DNA from: Ypsolopha sequella
Lineage: Eukaryota; Arthropoda; Insecta; Lepidoptera; Ypsolophidae
Reading direction: 5' to 3'
DNA length: 64,000 nt
NCBI GenBank assembly: GCA_934047225.1
Contig: OW203984.1
Coordinates: 1,249,201-1,313,200 of the forward strand
The notes under the pieces are model-generated. The model saw only the letters and a program-made list of their open reading frames with translations, was not told the DNA's origin and made no database searches. Each line of letters begins with the position of its first letter. Position 1 is the stretch's first letter. Position numbers and translations under genes: made by a program. Below, one piece after another: positions 31,601 to 43,185 of the stretch.

Positions 31601-32929
31601 TATGTAATTACGATGTGTTGAAAAAAATTTGGTGTAAAAATTTGACTTATTTTGCCTTAAGCCTACAAATTTTTAAAAAAACACAGCGGCTCTTATGCCT
31701 TTTCCAATAGGAATCCGCCGCGCACGCGCTAGCCAGTTTTTCGACGGACATTTTTGAATTTTAAGACAAAATTTAACGTACGACGAAAGAATGAAGTTGT
31801 AACGTGTCATTTCGCCGGCGGAAATTTTTCATTATCTCTTTCCTTCCAAATCGTACAGAGCGGTAAATAATCAAATGTTCCTAGTACGATTCATTGTACT
31901 GTGCGGCTTCCACTCGCTATTTTAAGGGGTCTACTTTGTAAAATTCGCGGTAATTTTATTTGCTCTGTAAATGTTTTATTTTAGACTCCGTGCGGAGTCT
32001 GTAGAGGCTGTAAATCAAAATAAGAACTCCAAGTAAACGAGGTGGCGTGAGAGGTGATTTCTCTTGCCGCTCGTTTGCCGCTGGCGGCGCGAGGGACGGG
32101 GCGGTAGCGTTGTGATTGTAAACAGTATTTTCTCTGACAGGTTGATAGCACGAAACTGTTCAGAGAGGAAATCTGAACGTGATCGGGCTTTATTATCAAT
32201 GTTGAATTTGTAAATAAATAAGTTTACGTAATGTTTACTTAACTCAATGATCTTCTTGAATGTCGTTTATTAGATTTATGATAGTTTCCGTTATATACTA
32301 TAATGTGTAAGTAACTGTACATATACATGACGAAGGCGGGAAGGAGGGTTCGTTGTCAGGTGTGTCAGACATGGCGATAACCCCAAAATAATAGTTCGGT
32401 TGTTTAGTACAGACTTCTATTTTCAGTGTTGCAAACAAATTAACAGGAAACAATCAACGATCAGACGGATAGATTCGGATTACTTGGTCGAGAAACGCGG
32501 TAAGTTCGATACAGCGACGCACCCTCAAAGCAATGACCGTTCGTCTCGGCGTTCTCCAACAGAATCATGACAGCACATGACAGGCTGCACTCCACCGACA
32601 AACGAAACGTCAAAAACGTCAGACAACCGGAAACTAGTGTTGCCATCGCTGTATCGACCATACCCAAGTAAACTACTTGACGTTTCTGACTACGCTCGAT
32701 AGACGGCGTTAGTTGAGTCTGCGACATACATATGTACGCATGCCAGCATGACAGACAGTTGTTATTGCAGCTTCATAGCCGTTAAAATTGTTTACAAATA
32801 GGGGGGTATTGAACTGCAGGCGTCTGTAAATGGTAATTGATAGGGCATATTCATGTGCAGAATATTAGGTAGCCAAATAAAGTTTCACTATATCTTAGTA
32901 TAAAAATACAAGTTGCGTGTGAGTTGGGT
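31601..32929. other. Unassigned, less AT-rich DNA
   Basis: Contains GC-richer patches at 31710-31830, 32040-32110 and 32460-32740 without recognised protein families. A single-copy host segment or an unknown old element could be hidden here. Minus-strand open frames of 72 and 88 codons show no family signal. Confidence 0.3.
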
Positions 32930-33312
32930 ATGGCAAGATAAACAACAATGTAGAGTGAATGCAGTGAAAATGCGTTCCTTACAGAGTAGGTGCGGTTTAA
33001 CATTAAATGACAGAGTGAAAAATATCGACATACGGAATCGTTGCAAAATATCCGCGGGCAAAATAGAGGATAAGTGAAAGTAGAGTGACGAAAACAATGT
33101 ATGGTGCGCGAGTGGAAGGTACAGCTCGACCAGGCCGTATGCTGACCAAATTGGCGACATACTAAAGAAGGGCCATGTGAAAAGTACCTGAAATAGAATA
33201 GCTTGTATGACTAGATTGATGGATGTGGAAGAGGCCAAAGAGGTGTGTCTGGATCGTAGCAGATGGAAATCTGTTGTGTCTGCCTGCCCCTCTGGGAGAC
33301 AGACGTGAGCAT
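32930..33312 (+). pseudogene. LINE polymerase 3' fragment
   Basis: The plus frame reads AVKMRSLQSRCGLTLNDRVK, then RPYADQIGDILKKGHVKS, a stop, then CMTRLMDVEEAKEVCLDRSR and WKSVVSACPSGRQT. This C-terminus is typical of a lepidopteran LINE whose polymerases end '..R..WKSVVSAYPSG'. Stops near 33085 and 33190. A minus-strand copy of the same family lies at 27470-27840. Clade not certain (RTE-like likely). Confidence 0.8.
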
Positions 33313-33744
33313 ATGTATTTATATGTATGTCCACTTATAACTTGAAAACACACTGTTTACAAGCGTATCAATGCACTTTAGTTAAGTGGGATGTAAATTG
33401 AAAATCATTGAACATTATTTAATGAAATTTTCATTATTAAAATCACAAGGTTATTTTGGAAAGGGTTAAATCGTATGTAATGTAATTAAACCACTGCCCG
33501 TTTTCACTAACCTCAGTTAGTCATACGGACAACTAAATATTTAATAGTTCTTAAAATAATAGAAAAGAGAGTTCTTCAATATTTATGCATCCGATTTAGG
33601 CGTCACCTGAGGAAAGCATAAATTTTTTGGAACCTAAGTAAACGAGTGTTAAGTTCTATTGAATGCCGCACGCTTAAATAATAGTAGTTTATGAAACTGC
33701 CCAACGTGTGTGAGTATGGGCATTTCTCCGAGGAGGACCACCAA
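33313..33744. other. Unassigned AT-rich DNA
   Basis: No recognised feature. Confidence 0.3.
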
Positions 33745-33810
33745 CATTGACAAAATCTTGGAAAGGCCTATGTCCAGCAGTGGACGAAGACAGGCTGATG
33801 GATGGATGAA
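33745..33810 (+). mobile_element. RTE-type LINE 3' end
   Basis: GAAAGGCCTATGTCCAGCAG, TGGACGAAGACAGGCTGATG and GATGGATGA form an RTE terminal fragment, as at 13376. Only about 65 bases survive. Confidence 0.75.
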
Positions 33811-34560
33811 ACTGACACATGAAGAGGTTATTAAAACACAAAATGAGCAGTAGGTGCGTTTTTTAATAGTATACACGAGTGTTTTAATACCCAGTAATGT
33901 GTAGTTTCAGATATTTCTTTATCTACGCTCACACTCATGCAAAAGGTTGTTACCTACCTATTTCTAGTCCAAAATTATTGATATTACCAAGTTGTTTTTG
34001 ATTTTTCTGTGGTTCATTCTTTTCATCACTGTTTTTAGAATGTCAGGTGGAGTCAAATCACCATCCTTACCACTCACTACTGTTAGCTATTTTGCTTACT
34101 TTTAAGCCAGCAAAATAAAACTTTTAACTCACAAAAACATAGAAAAACTTCTCCGTAAACATCCATGGTGCCATTGGCGCCAACGATAGACCAGTGGTAT
34201 GTGACGCCAACCAACCAAAATGCAACAGTCCACCTGCCACACCGTAGATAATAATAAATAGCCGAAAATAAATTAAATGTTGTATGTTTAAGCAATTTTA
34301 TATGAAACCTCATTGGTACAAGATATTAAAACCTCAGTCATCATAACTGTATGCATTAAGTTCCCTTTGCCTTCCTACTTCGTGTACTTGTATTTTTTAT
34401 AGCAGACAAATTTATTTTAAAGCAGATTTTGTTCAGAAGACTGTTCTTTTATTTAATTTCTTTTCTGTATTAGAGACTTTTGTAAAAACAAATTGTCATT
34501 CAGCACAATTTTTGAGCTCATAATCAGGATTTTACGATATGAGTGTAAATCAATGATCAT
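33811..34560. other. Unassigned AT-rich DNA
   Basis: No recognised feature. It borders the 39-bp array. Confidence 0.3.
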
Positions 34561-36056
34561 TCGTGGTGTGATATGGTGTAGCTGTCTCTATTATATCGAT
34601 CGTGGTGTGATATGGTGTAGCTGTCTCTATTATATCAATCGTGGTGTGATATGGTGTAGCTGTCTCTATTATATCAATAGTGGTGTGATATGGTGTAGCT
34701 GTCTCTATTATATAAATCGTGGTGTGGTGATATGGTGTAGCTGTCTCTATTATATAAATCGTGGTGTGGTGATATGGTGTAGCTGTCTCAATTATATAAA
34801 TCGTGGTGTGGTGATATGGTGTAGCTGTCTCTATTATATAAATCGTGGTGTGATATGGTGTAGCTGTCTCTATTATATAAATCGTGGTGTGATATGGTGT
34901 AGCTGTCTCTATTATATAAATCGTGGTGTAATATGGTGTAGCTGTCTCTATTATATAAATCGTGGTGTGATATGGTGTAGCTGTCTCTATTATATAAATC
35001 GTGGTGTGGTGATATGGTGTAGCTGTCTCTATTATATAAATCGTGGTGTGATATGGTGTAGCTGTCTCTATTATATAAATCGTGGTGTGGTGATATGGTG
35101 TAGCTGTTTCTATTATATAAATCATGGTGTGATATGGTGTAGCTGTCTCTATTATATCAATCGTGGTGTGATATGGTGTAGCTGTCTCTATTATATAAAT
35201 CGTGGTGTGGTGATATGGTGTAGCTGTCTCTATTATATAAATCGTGGTGTGATATGGAGTAGCTGTCTCTATTATATAAATCGTGGTGTGATATGGTGTA
35301 GCTGTCTCTATTATATAAATCGTGGTGTGATATGGTGTAGCTGTCTCTATTATATAAATCGTGGTGTGATATGGTGTAGCTGTCTCTATTATATAAATCG
35401 TGATGTGATATGGTGTAGCTGTCTCTATTATATCAATCGTGGTGTGATATGGTGTAGCTGTCTCTATTATATAAATCGTGGTGTTTTGATATGGTGTAGC
35501 TGTCTCTATTATATAAATCGTGGGATATGGTGTAGCTGTCTCTATTATATAAATCGTGGTGTGATATGGTGTAGCTGTCTCTATTATATAAATCGTGGTG
35601 TGATATGGTGTAGCTGTCTCTATTATATAAATCGTGGTGTGGTGATATGGTGTAGCTGTCTCTATTATATAAATCGTGGTGTGATATGGTGTAGCTGTCT
35701 CTATTATATCAATCGTGGTGTGATATGGTGTAGCTGTCTCTATTATATAAATCGTGGTGTGATATGGTGTAGCTGTCTCTATTATATAAATCGTGGTGTG
35801 ATATGGTGTAGCTGTCTCTATTATATAAATCGTGGTGTGATATGGTGTAGCTGTCTCTATTATATCAATCATGGTGTGATATGGTGTAGCTGTCTCTATT
35901 ATATCAATCATGGTGTGATATGGTGTAGCTGTCTCTATTATATAAATCGTGGTGTGATATGGTGTAGCTGTCTCTATTATATAAATCGTGGTGTGATATG
36001 GTGTAGCTGTCTCTATTATATCAATCGTGGTGTGATATGGTGTTGCTGTCTCTATT
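34561..36056. repeat. 39-bp satellite, 38 units, open on both strands
   Basis: The unit TCGTGGTGTGATATGGTGTA continued by GCTGTCTCTATTATATAAA repeats 38 times. Most units are 39 bp; eight are 42 bp (an extra GTG, or TTT in one), one is 36 bp, so every length change is a multiple of three. Substitutions include ATAAA/ATCAA and a few singletons. The plus strand is open for 524 codons with a 13-residue period built on VIWCSCLYYINRG, and the minus strand for 453 codons. With no conserved flanking coding sequence I annotate a satellite rather than a gene. Confidence 0.95.
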
Positions 36057-36211
36057 CAAGAATTTGAAGCTCAAATTTTTTGGCGCGGCCTTGTGTAAGA
36101 AGTAAACACGCCAGTATGGTTATATATAACATAAGCTTCATGTAGTATTTAAATAAAAAATAAAAAAAGTTTATTGTATACAATTCATACTTTACTAACC
36201 TGTAATATTTA
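36057..36211. other. AT-rich DNA
   Basis: No recognised feature. Confidence 0.3.
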
Positions 36212-36833
36212 ATCCCATCAAAAACATAAAATGTACAAAAATGGCAAGTCTCGCAACGCAATCCTTCCACCGTAAAAAGTTGTGAGATCTTATGTAAAGC
36301 CAAGTCTGCTATTTTAGTTTTTATGGAAGCACCTTTTCATTTAAGTTAGTATGGGAGCACCTATTTAACAAATTTATCATTAATCGTTTCCTATTTATTT
36401 GCCTACCAACATTAAGTGACTGTATTAATATTAGTCATCTTTATTTCCTAATAAAATATAGTGACTTCGCAATCGCACAGCAACATATACAACATATCAG
36501 CTACCTAATACCAATTTAGTAGCGATTTGAGAAGATATTTCTACGCATCAGTGCTTTATTTGTGCTCTGCGATTGCAAAGTCACCATATTTTATTAGGAA
36601 ATAAAGATGACTAATATTAATACAGTCACTTAATGTTGGTAGGCAAATAAATAGGAAACGATTAATGATAAATTTGTTAAATAGGTGCTCCCATACTAAC
36701 TTAAATGAAAAGGTGCTTCCATAAAAACTAAAATAGCAGACTTGGCTTTACATAAGATCTCACAACTTTTTACGGTGGAAGGATTGCGTTGCGAGACTTG
36801 CCATTTTTGTACATTTTATGTTTTTGATGGGAT
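36212..36833. mobile_element. 622-bp foldback element with 269-bp arms
   Basis: Left arm 36212-36480 and right arm 36565-36833 are inverted copies with only about three or four mismatches seen, separated by an 84-bp loop. Ends are ATCCCATCAAAAACAT / ATGTTTTTGATGGGAT. No coding sequence. Such near-identical arms imply recent insertion or arm correction. No target duplication is obvious (flanks AATATTTA and CTCATTTC). A lone similar end lies at 25139. Confidence 0.93.
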
Positions 36834-36998
36834 CTCATTTCTTTTTGTAGGTAGTCCTCCTTTTTTTCTTCTCGGGTAATATTTCTTGCACGTCAGCTGC
36901 GGATTTTCTTAAAACCCACTCCCTTTAACTGATCATTAGGACATACTCCTGAGAAACTAGTATCGGGAAGGAGCATTTCATAATGACCACCTAAGAAA

Positions 36999-37351
36999 CT
37001 ACCATCGATCGCCACCGAATGATCCTCTCAAACGGCCATTTTCGTAAACCTCGAACGTAAATGGATACAAAGCGGTGGCTGCCATAAGTTCGGATACGGA
37101 ACCGTAGGTGGTAGTTTTCATCATTGCTGTCGAGTACATGTGTCTCCACGCTCGTCACACGTATAAAGTTGCATTTCATCCCAATGCGCTACCACATACT
37201 CGACTACCGCACACCTAATGTCATATGACGACTCAATGTTCCCATACATAGAGAATGACAAAGAATGGAACAAACATGAACCATCTCCAGGTATAGGGAC
37301 AACTAGGTGTGGACAAGGATTTTCATTTATGTACAATATTTCAGGTTCCAT
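36999..37351 (-). pseudogene. OTU-like cysteine protease fragment
   Basis: On the minus strand from an ATG at 37351 the frame contains VPIPGDGSCLFHSLSFSMYG, whose GDGSC is the OTU catalytic Asp-x-x-Cys block (usual form GDGNCLFRSL), and then RCAVVEYVVAHWDEM. Around 37125-37140 the frame is lost; a second frame continues with TYGSVSELMAATALYPFTF and EVYENGRLRG to a stop at 36999-37001. The catalytic His region further C-terminal is missing. OTU domains of this sort occur in Helitron-2/Helentron-type and other insect transposons, so a mobile origin is likely but unproven. Confidence 0.75.
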
Positions 37352-37654
37352 TGCAATATTAATTTTTACTGTAAGTTATTATTACTATTATCCACAAATA
37401 GATGCAACAGGCAGGTTAAAATTTCTTTTGATCATGAAGTGAAAGGCAGGCTTGTCAGTCTAAACCACAGAGTACATTATTATGTCTAAACCTCTTAGAA
37501 TAATGAGTTAAACCTGGTCTTTTTTGAATGACACACGAGTACATAGACATTTCAATATACCTACATCATAGAGGATGCATATACAAATAAAACAACATTA
37601 GCCGCTTTAATATATTTAAAGCTTTACTTGATAAATAACCTTTTACCTTGATTT
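37352..37654. other. Unassigned DNA
   Basis: No recognised feature. It lies upstream of the OTU fragment on the minus strand and has no supporting coding frame. Confidence 0.3.
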
Positions 37655-38912
37655 TTAGGGTTCCGTATCGTTAGGTTCCGTGACCCTATTACTAATCCTC
37701 CGCTGTCTATCCATCTATCACATGGGTCTACAGCTTCAGCCGTTATATGTAGCGCGTAAATATTTTCACATAATATGTGTTACATTGTCCTCTATCACGG
37801 CAAATAATAATATGGCCCCTATCACAGCATAAAAAGTTCAATAAATGGAAATCCAAGGGGGGTCCAATTATTCGATGTTATTTGTTTCAGCTCTATCTTT
37901 ATAAAACAACAATTTTGGGCATATAAATATTAGAGTTCCGTATCCAAAAGGTGCTGATTTGTTTGTCAGGCGCTACCATTTTAGCGCCTTGTTTTTTGTC
38001 GCCTTGATGTTGCTATGTCATCTTTATTGTTGGTATTTACCATAATGATTTGGGGTTTCGTACCCATATTGTGTGATGGTAGTACGGAATCCTTCGTGAG
38101 CGAGTCTGAATTGCACTTAGCCGGTTTAATAGCGACTTAATTACGAAATGTTGATATTTATCTTCTTAAATAGACTAAATGTGTTTTAGGGTTCCTTACC
38201 CAAAGCACAAATTATTATAACAAAGGCTCTATCGTTAGAACGGTTATACATACAAGTTGAAAATTTAGGCAGACTACTTTAAAGTAAAATAAGAAATAAT
38301 AAAAATTAGGGTTCCTTCCTAAAAAGGTACCGAATTGTTTGTCAGGCGCTACCGTTTTATCGCTTTGTTTTTTGTCGCCTTGATGGTGCTATGGCATCTA
38401 TGTTGTTGCAATTTACTTTTAGGGTTCCATACCCGTATTGTGTAGGGGTACGGAACCCTTTATGCGCGAGTCGGATTCGCAAACTACCGTTTTTTTAGTG
38501 ACTTAATTACGAAATGTTGATATTTTCTTCTTAAATAGACTAATATTGTGAATGTGTGGAACATTATAAACCACCCTTTTTAGGGTGCCTTACCCAAGGA
38601 ACAGATTATTATAACAAAGGCTCTATCTTTAGAACGGTAATACAACATACAAGTAAAAGTTTAAACTTTGGGCAGTCTGTAGTAAATACTTTAAAGTAAA
38701 ATAATGAAAATTTGGGTTCCGTACTAAAAAGGTACCGAATTGTTTGTGAGGCGCTACCGTTTTATCGCTTTGTTTTTTGTCGCCTTAATGTTGCTATGGC
38801 ATCTTTATTGTTGTTATTTACTTTTAGGGTCCCGTACCCGTATTGTGTAGGGGTACGGAACTCTTTATGCACGAGTCAGATTCGCCCTTTACCGGTTTTA
38901 TTTTTTAGTTAT
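37655..38912. repeat. AGGGTTCCGTACC elements in a 3-fold tandem duplication
   Basis: An older partial copy lies at 37655-37930. Then three units start at about 37931, 38309 and 38711 (378 and 402 bp apart; the third is cut at 38912). Each unit contains, in order, AGGTACCGAATTGTTTGTCA, GGCGCTACCGTTTTATCGCT, TGTTTTTTGTCGCCTTGATG, a GTACCCGTATTGTGTAGGGG block, ACTTAATTACGAAATGTTGA and (first two units) AACAAAGGCTCTATC. Unit 1 is the most diverged. No coding sequence. Confidence 0.85.
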
Positions 38913-38939
38913 CGCACTTTAACTTTAACGTAGAATTTT

Positions 38940-39442
38940 TCGTTTTAGGCGTCTTTAATGCAAAGCAGCATACGACCAACGTCATCTAGTGTCATACAAA
39001 TTTATAGATGCAGCTGGAAACATACATTTTGTATAGACTTTGTATGGAAATATTAAATTACCAACCGCAAATAACATTTTTATATTTTTTTGTTGCAATG
39101 TACACTTAACACTAACCGCATGCAAAATTTCAAGTTCGTAAGCCTGCTAGAACACCTTTAGACTTTTGATGATGTGTCAGTCAGTCAGTGACAAAATAAG
39201 GGAACTTTGACTTGAGATATTTCGTAATCGAATATAGGTACAACGTTGTAATTTGGGGTCAGATATAGGATCAGTAAGTACTCTTGGTTCCTGAAATTTC
39301 AGACTTCTAGCTTCACCCACAACGAAGATACAGGGGGGTTGAAAGTGCCGTGAGTTGCTTCGAGAAAAAGATGGTACGGCCGTTCCGCGTTTTTTCTGCG
39401 AGACTTTGCGGGGGCACTGCCGTGCCCCCAGATTACCTCTAA
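38940..39442 (+). mobile_element. Helitron-like element, 3' end
   Basis: The 3' region has the stem-loop GGGGGCAC-TGCC-GTGCCCCC (39410-39429), then 9 nt and CTAA at 39439-39442 followed by T. A terminal hairpin about 10 nt before CTRR, with insertion in front of T, is the Helitron 3' signature. Upstream words such as GTCAGTCAGTCAGTGAC (39177) and GCGTTTTTTCTGCGAGACTT belong to the same repeat. The 5' end is not defined; 38940 is approximate. Non-autonomous: no Rep/helicase. Confidence 0.6.
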
Positions 39443-41139
39443 TAGGATTATTTACCATTCTAATGAAAGAAGTCAGAAAGGAAGCGCCTGGAAAAAGAAA
39501 TCCTAGTGAGAATAATATCTACCAGTCGATGAATCGGAAAACCATTGGTTTATATGATAGCACTTATGAAGCACCACTAAGTTTCTAATGAACTCAAACC
39601 TCTTTAGCTTACCTCATAGAATGGAACCTTCGGTCATCATACTCATTATGCAACGTCCTATAATCTAATTACCTAATATCACACAACGCTAATTTTACCC
39701 TGCTGCTCCTTAAAATGAATACAGCGGCCATGTCACTTGGTGCCCCGTATAATTTATCTATGTAAGTATTTTTTTTTCATTTGATGCACAATACAGAGGG
39801 TTCTCTATTCTACGTACTTAGTACATTTATTACTTTATTATGTATTATTTATGTATACGTATTATTTTTTATACTATAAGTCTAAGTATTAGAAAGTAAG
39901 TTTATTTTTATTTATTTTATGCCATGTAACATGTATGTAATTAATTATGTAACGTTACACGTATTTTTGTATATATTTGTAAAGTGGAAGAAATCCATTC
40001 TTAGAGATAATCTTGCCTTTGTACATGTTTTTTTTCCTAGTATAAGTTTATTTAATGTTTTATATAAAAACGGCTCACCTCAATACGTGTTATGATCGGG
40101 AAAACCGACCAGTTTCAGCAGATTTAGACTGCCTTCATCTGGGCGAGTAAAGACGTTTACGCGACGACGTTACGCCTCACGCCGTGTCTCAAGTCTCAAG
40201 TCAAGTCAAGTCTCATTTAATTCTATAATTTATTTAATGTGTTTCGTGTTTAATAAAGAATAAATAATAAAGGGTAACATGAATAAAACAAAGGTGTAAA
40301 TGAACAATACATACCTTAGATAACTTTTAATATACAAATAAAAATAAGTAGTTAAATTAAAATATCGTGTTTTTACCAAATGTACCGCTGCAAATCTTAA
40401 TACAGAATCAAAACATAAAACATTTTATTAACTATGTCAGTAATTAAACGTACCAAAAGGAACGAAACAAAGCTCACCTGTTATCCCTCGGAAAAAAATA
40501 TTTTTGTGCGAGTATTTTAAATCTTAGGCAATTCAAAAAATAACGAAGCTCCATGACTTAGAACTAAGTGCCTTCTTATGTACAGGTAAGAAGTAAATTG
40601 TTTGTAGTATTTTCCTTGTATTTAAAGGTTATCTCGGCACAGAGGCCGATCTCACCTGCCCCGGGGACCCACTCGCCTTAATTACCCTGTTCGGCCGCGC
40701 GAAGCGCTTTTTATCTAATGATTATTACGGCTTTGAACGTATTTATGAAATTCGGACGCTATCTGGTTCCTGACCGCTGTGAAATGGTTAAATTTGAAAT
40801 TTTACGTAGCGTTACGCTATTTCGGTGTAACATTTTTCATTTATGTAATTTTTTTTAACTAGAGATTTTAAACTGACTTTTACTGTTTTAGGTGGCTACG
40901 TTATTTTAGATCGCAGGATTTTTGATAATAAATCTCTTACAATGGTTTAAAAATAGTGGGTGTATATAGACAGTTTTCGTTAAATAAAATAAACTTAATC
41001 TACTTATCATACTGAACGACCCTTCCAAAAACAAACAGCTCTGCAAATGTAAAAAAAAAATTGGACTTACCTATATAAAATTGACAGTAGGTTTTTAAAA
41101 GTAATAAAAAAATAAAATAAAAATAAAAATGATAGTTAT
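39443..41139. other. Unassigned AT-rich DNA
   Basis: Contains (AAGTC)n at about 40190-40212. A GC-richer patch at 40640-40710 (CACCTGCCCCGGGGACCCAC) is unexplained. No coding or RNA signal recognised. Confidence 0.3.
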
Positions 41140-41240
41140 TTAAGATACACGTGCGGAAAGTAAGGTTTCCGCTGCGCTCGTGTTTTCTATTTGGCACTTA
41201 ATCGGATAAAAACCTTTTACGCTCAAGTATCTTACAACAT
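41140..41240. mobile_element. Small hairpin element
   Basis: TTAAGATACACGTGCGGAAA at the left and TTTTACGCTCAAGTATCTTA at the right form imperfect inverted arms around a centre with CCGCTGCGCTCGTGTTTTC. Similar in design to the element at 27911. Moderate support. Confidence 0.5.
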
Positions 41241-41643
41241 TTTTTAATGCATTTTGCGAGGAAATACAACAAAAAAATAAGTGTATTAAAGAAAGTAATT
41301 TTATTTCACCAAAGCCTATTTACAACAAAATGGCGTGCTTTCTTTGCAGAGCGCGCGTTTCATACAGTTTTTTTTTTCTTGAGGCAAAGGTACAGTATAC
41401 GAGTACATACAGCCAATAATGTGAAAAATATTTTTGTTTGCGGAAACAAAACACGTATTTTTAAATGAGATAATCAAGAATCTTATGTGTTATGGTGTTT
41501 ACCATAATTCAATTATTGCTAGAGCACGCATACTTATAAATAATTGTTTTTTTTCGGACAGCAAAACCTCCTTGCATCTTTGTAATTTTTTATATTTTAT
41601 GACTTGCACCATGCACCACAGAGACAAAAACTTAAAAAAATTA
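41241..41643. other. Unassigned AT-rich DNA
   Basis: No recognised feature. Confidence 0.3.
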
Positions 41644-41703
41644 CTTTATTTCACGCGTGAAATAAAGGATTTCAGTACTGTTTTATTTCACGCGTGAAAT
41701 AAA
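41644..41703. repeat. Two copies of a long perfect palindrome
   Basis: TTTATTTCACGCGTGAAATAAA occurs at 41645-41666 (24 bp perfect when the flanking C and G are added) and again at 41682-41703. They are separated by GGATTTCAGTACTG plus one base. The core CACGCGTG is itself symmetric. Function unknown; could be paired protein-binding sites or transposon remnants. Confidence 0.9.
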
Positions 41704-42087
41704 GAGTCTGTTTCCGCATAATTTTGTTACACAAAAAAGAAAACTTTACGAGCAACTGCATTGAAAAAATCTTTTATTTCGGACAACTTCGATCCATAGC
41801 ATGTTAGTAAGACTTATTAATAATTGGTTAGTAGCAAAGAGAGAAAATTAAATTTAATTATATAGATATATAGTAATAAGGTAACCTAATTGTTTGTGTC
41901 CGTGGATATCATTCTTTTAAAAAGTTGTTCACTATGATCAGTAGAACATAGAGTTTCATTAAAAGATAACCATCTACGTACGCCAGGCATACTCATCTTG
42001 ACATGGACTATTGTTGGAAGACAAGGCAGTAAAGAGCTTTACTTACTAAATAAACTTCACAAAGTTTCCACTATCAAGGACAAAAAA
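41704..42087. other. Unassigned AT-rich DNA
   Basis: No recognised feature. Confidence 0.3.
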
Positions 42088-42727
42088 CCGGTCAAGTGCG
42101 AGTGGGGCCTCGCTCTTTTAGGGTTCCGGACATATAACCAATTATTTCAAACTATGTAGATATTTATTTAATTTTAGGTATTGCTCTAATTCTGTCAGAC
42201 ATAAAAACTGTAAAGTTAAGTTGGTTGAGTATTCGGGGACGTAACCGTAATCAGCGTTTTTAGTATTTATTATTTAAATACAGCATATGGTTACATAATA
42301 CACTGAAATTTCAAATTCATAACTGCTTTGGCCTTTGAGATAGAATCTATTAACGTAACAAAAACCTAAAAATGGTCTAAAATGGCAACTTTCATAGCCC
42401 CTGTTTCTTTTTTTTTATATAAAACAAATAAAAATAAAAATTAAACTCTACTTAATGAGTTCTAGACAATGACATCCCACATGCTAGGGTAAGAAAAAAC
42501 TTTTTTTCTGATCCATTTTATGTATGAGGGCGATTAATAACTTAATTACATTTTAAATTCAAAATTTCGTTTAAGGTCAAAATTTTACACAAAATATGAA
42601 AATTTCACGTTTCTATCTCATTCCATCTAAGAGCTAGAGACCCGTGACATACAGACAGACGACGAACAGCGGAGTGACATTAATAGGACTCCGATTTTGC
42701 CTTTTGGGTACGGAACCCTAAAAACCA
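42088..42727. repeat. 'AGGGTTCCGTACC' dispersed element, long copy
   Basis: Left end ACCGGTCAAGTGCGAGTGGG then TTAGGGTTCCGGACATA. Right end ACAGACAGACGACGAACAGC, GGAGTGACATTAATAGGACT and TTTGGGTACGGAACCCTAAA. Both inverted terminal words are present, enclosing about 600 bp of AT-rich DNA, longer than the 257-bp copy at 56876. Confidence 0.85.
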
Positions 42728-43185
42728 TGTTTTAACACTTTGTGATGTACTTCAAACTCAGCCTAATACAGCTCCCAACGACGACAAACTTTGACCTAGC
42801 AACCATTCCATGTCCCGTTTATTACATACCCCATCATCTTCGGAATGGTTATGGCGTTACAATATAAGAACATTGGCTCATACGCGGGTCGGTCGTGACG
42901 CTCTTTCATAAACTTGACAGCCATCGTAAATGGCGGGAACTTCGCTGAAGAATATGAAAATATCGCAGCGGGCGAAAGAGAGACTGCGTCGATGCTGGGG
43001 ACACACTGAGGGAATGAGAATACAGAAAGAAAGGTACAAAAGGTGCCCACAGAAGTGGGCACAATAACGGACTTTGGCAAACTTTCAAAGCTATATTTAA
43101 AATTACATCCTTGCGGTGGAAAGAAGGATAATTGACGAGGTGAGTTTTGCCGAGGCCTGTTAGTTAAACTATAAAGAACAAACTA
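42728..43185. other. Unassigned, less AT-rich DNA
   Basis: GTGCCCACAGAAGTGGGCAC (43044-43063) is an imperfect hairpin. A minus-strand frame of 94 codons (42796-43080) has no family signal. No feature assigned. Confidence 0.3.
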
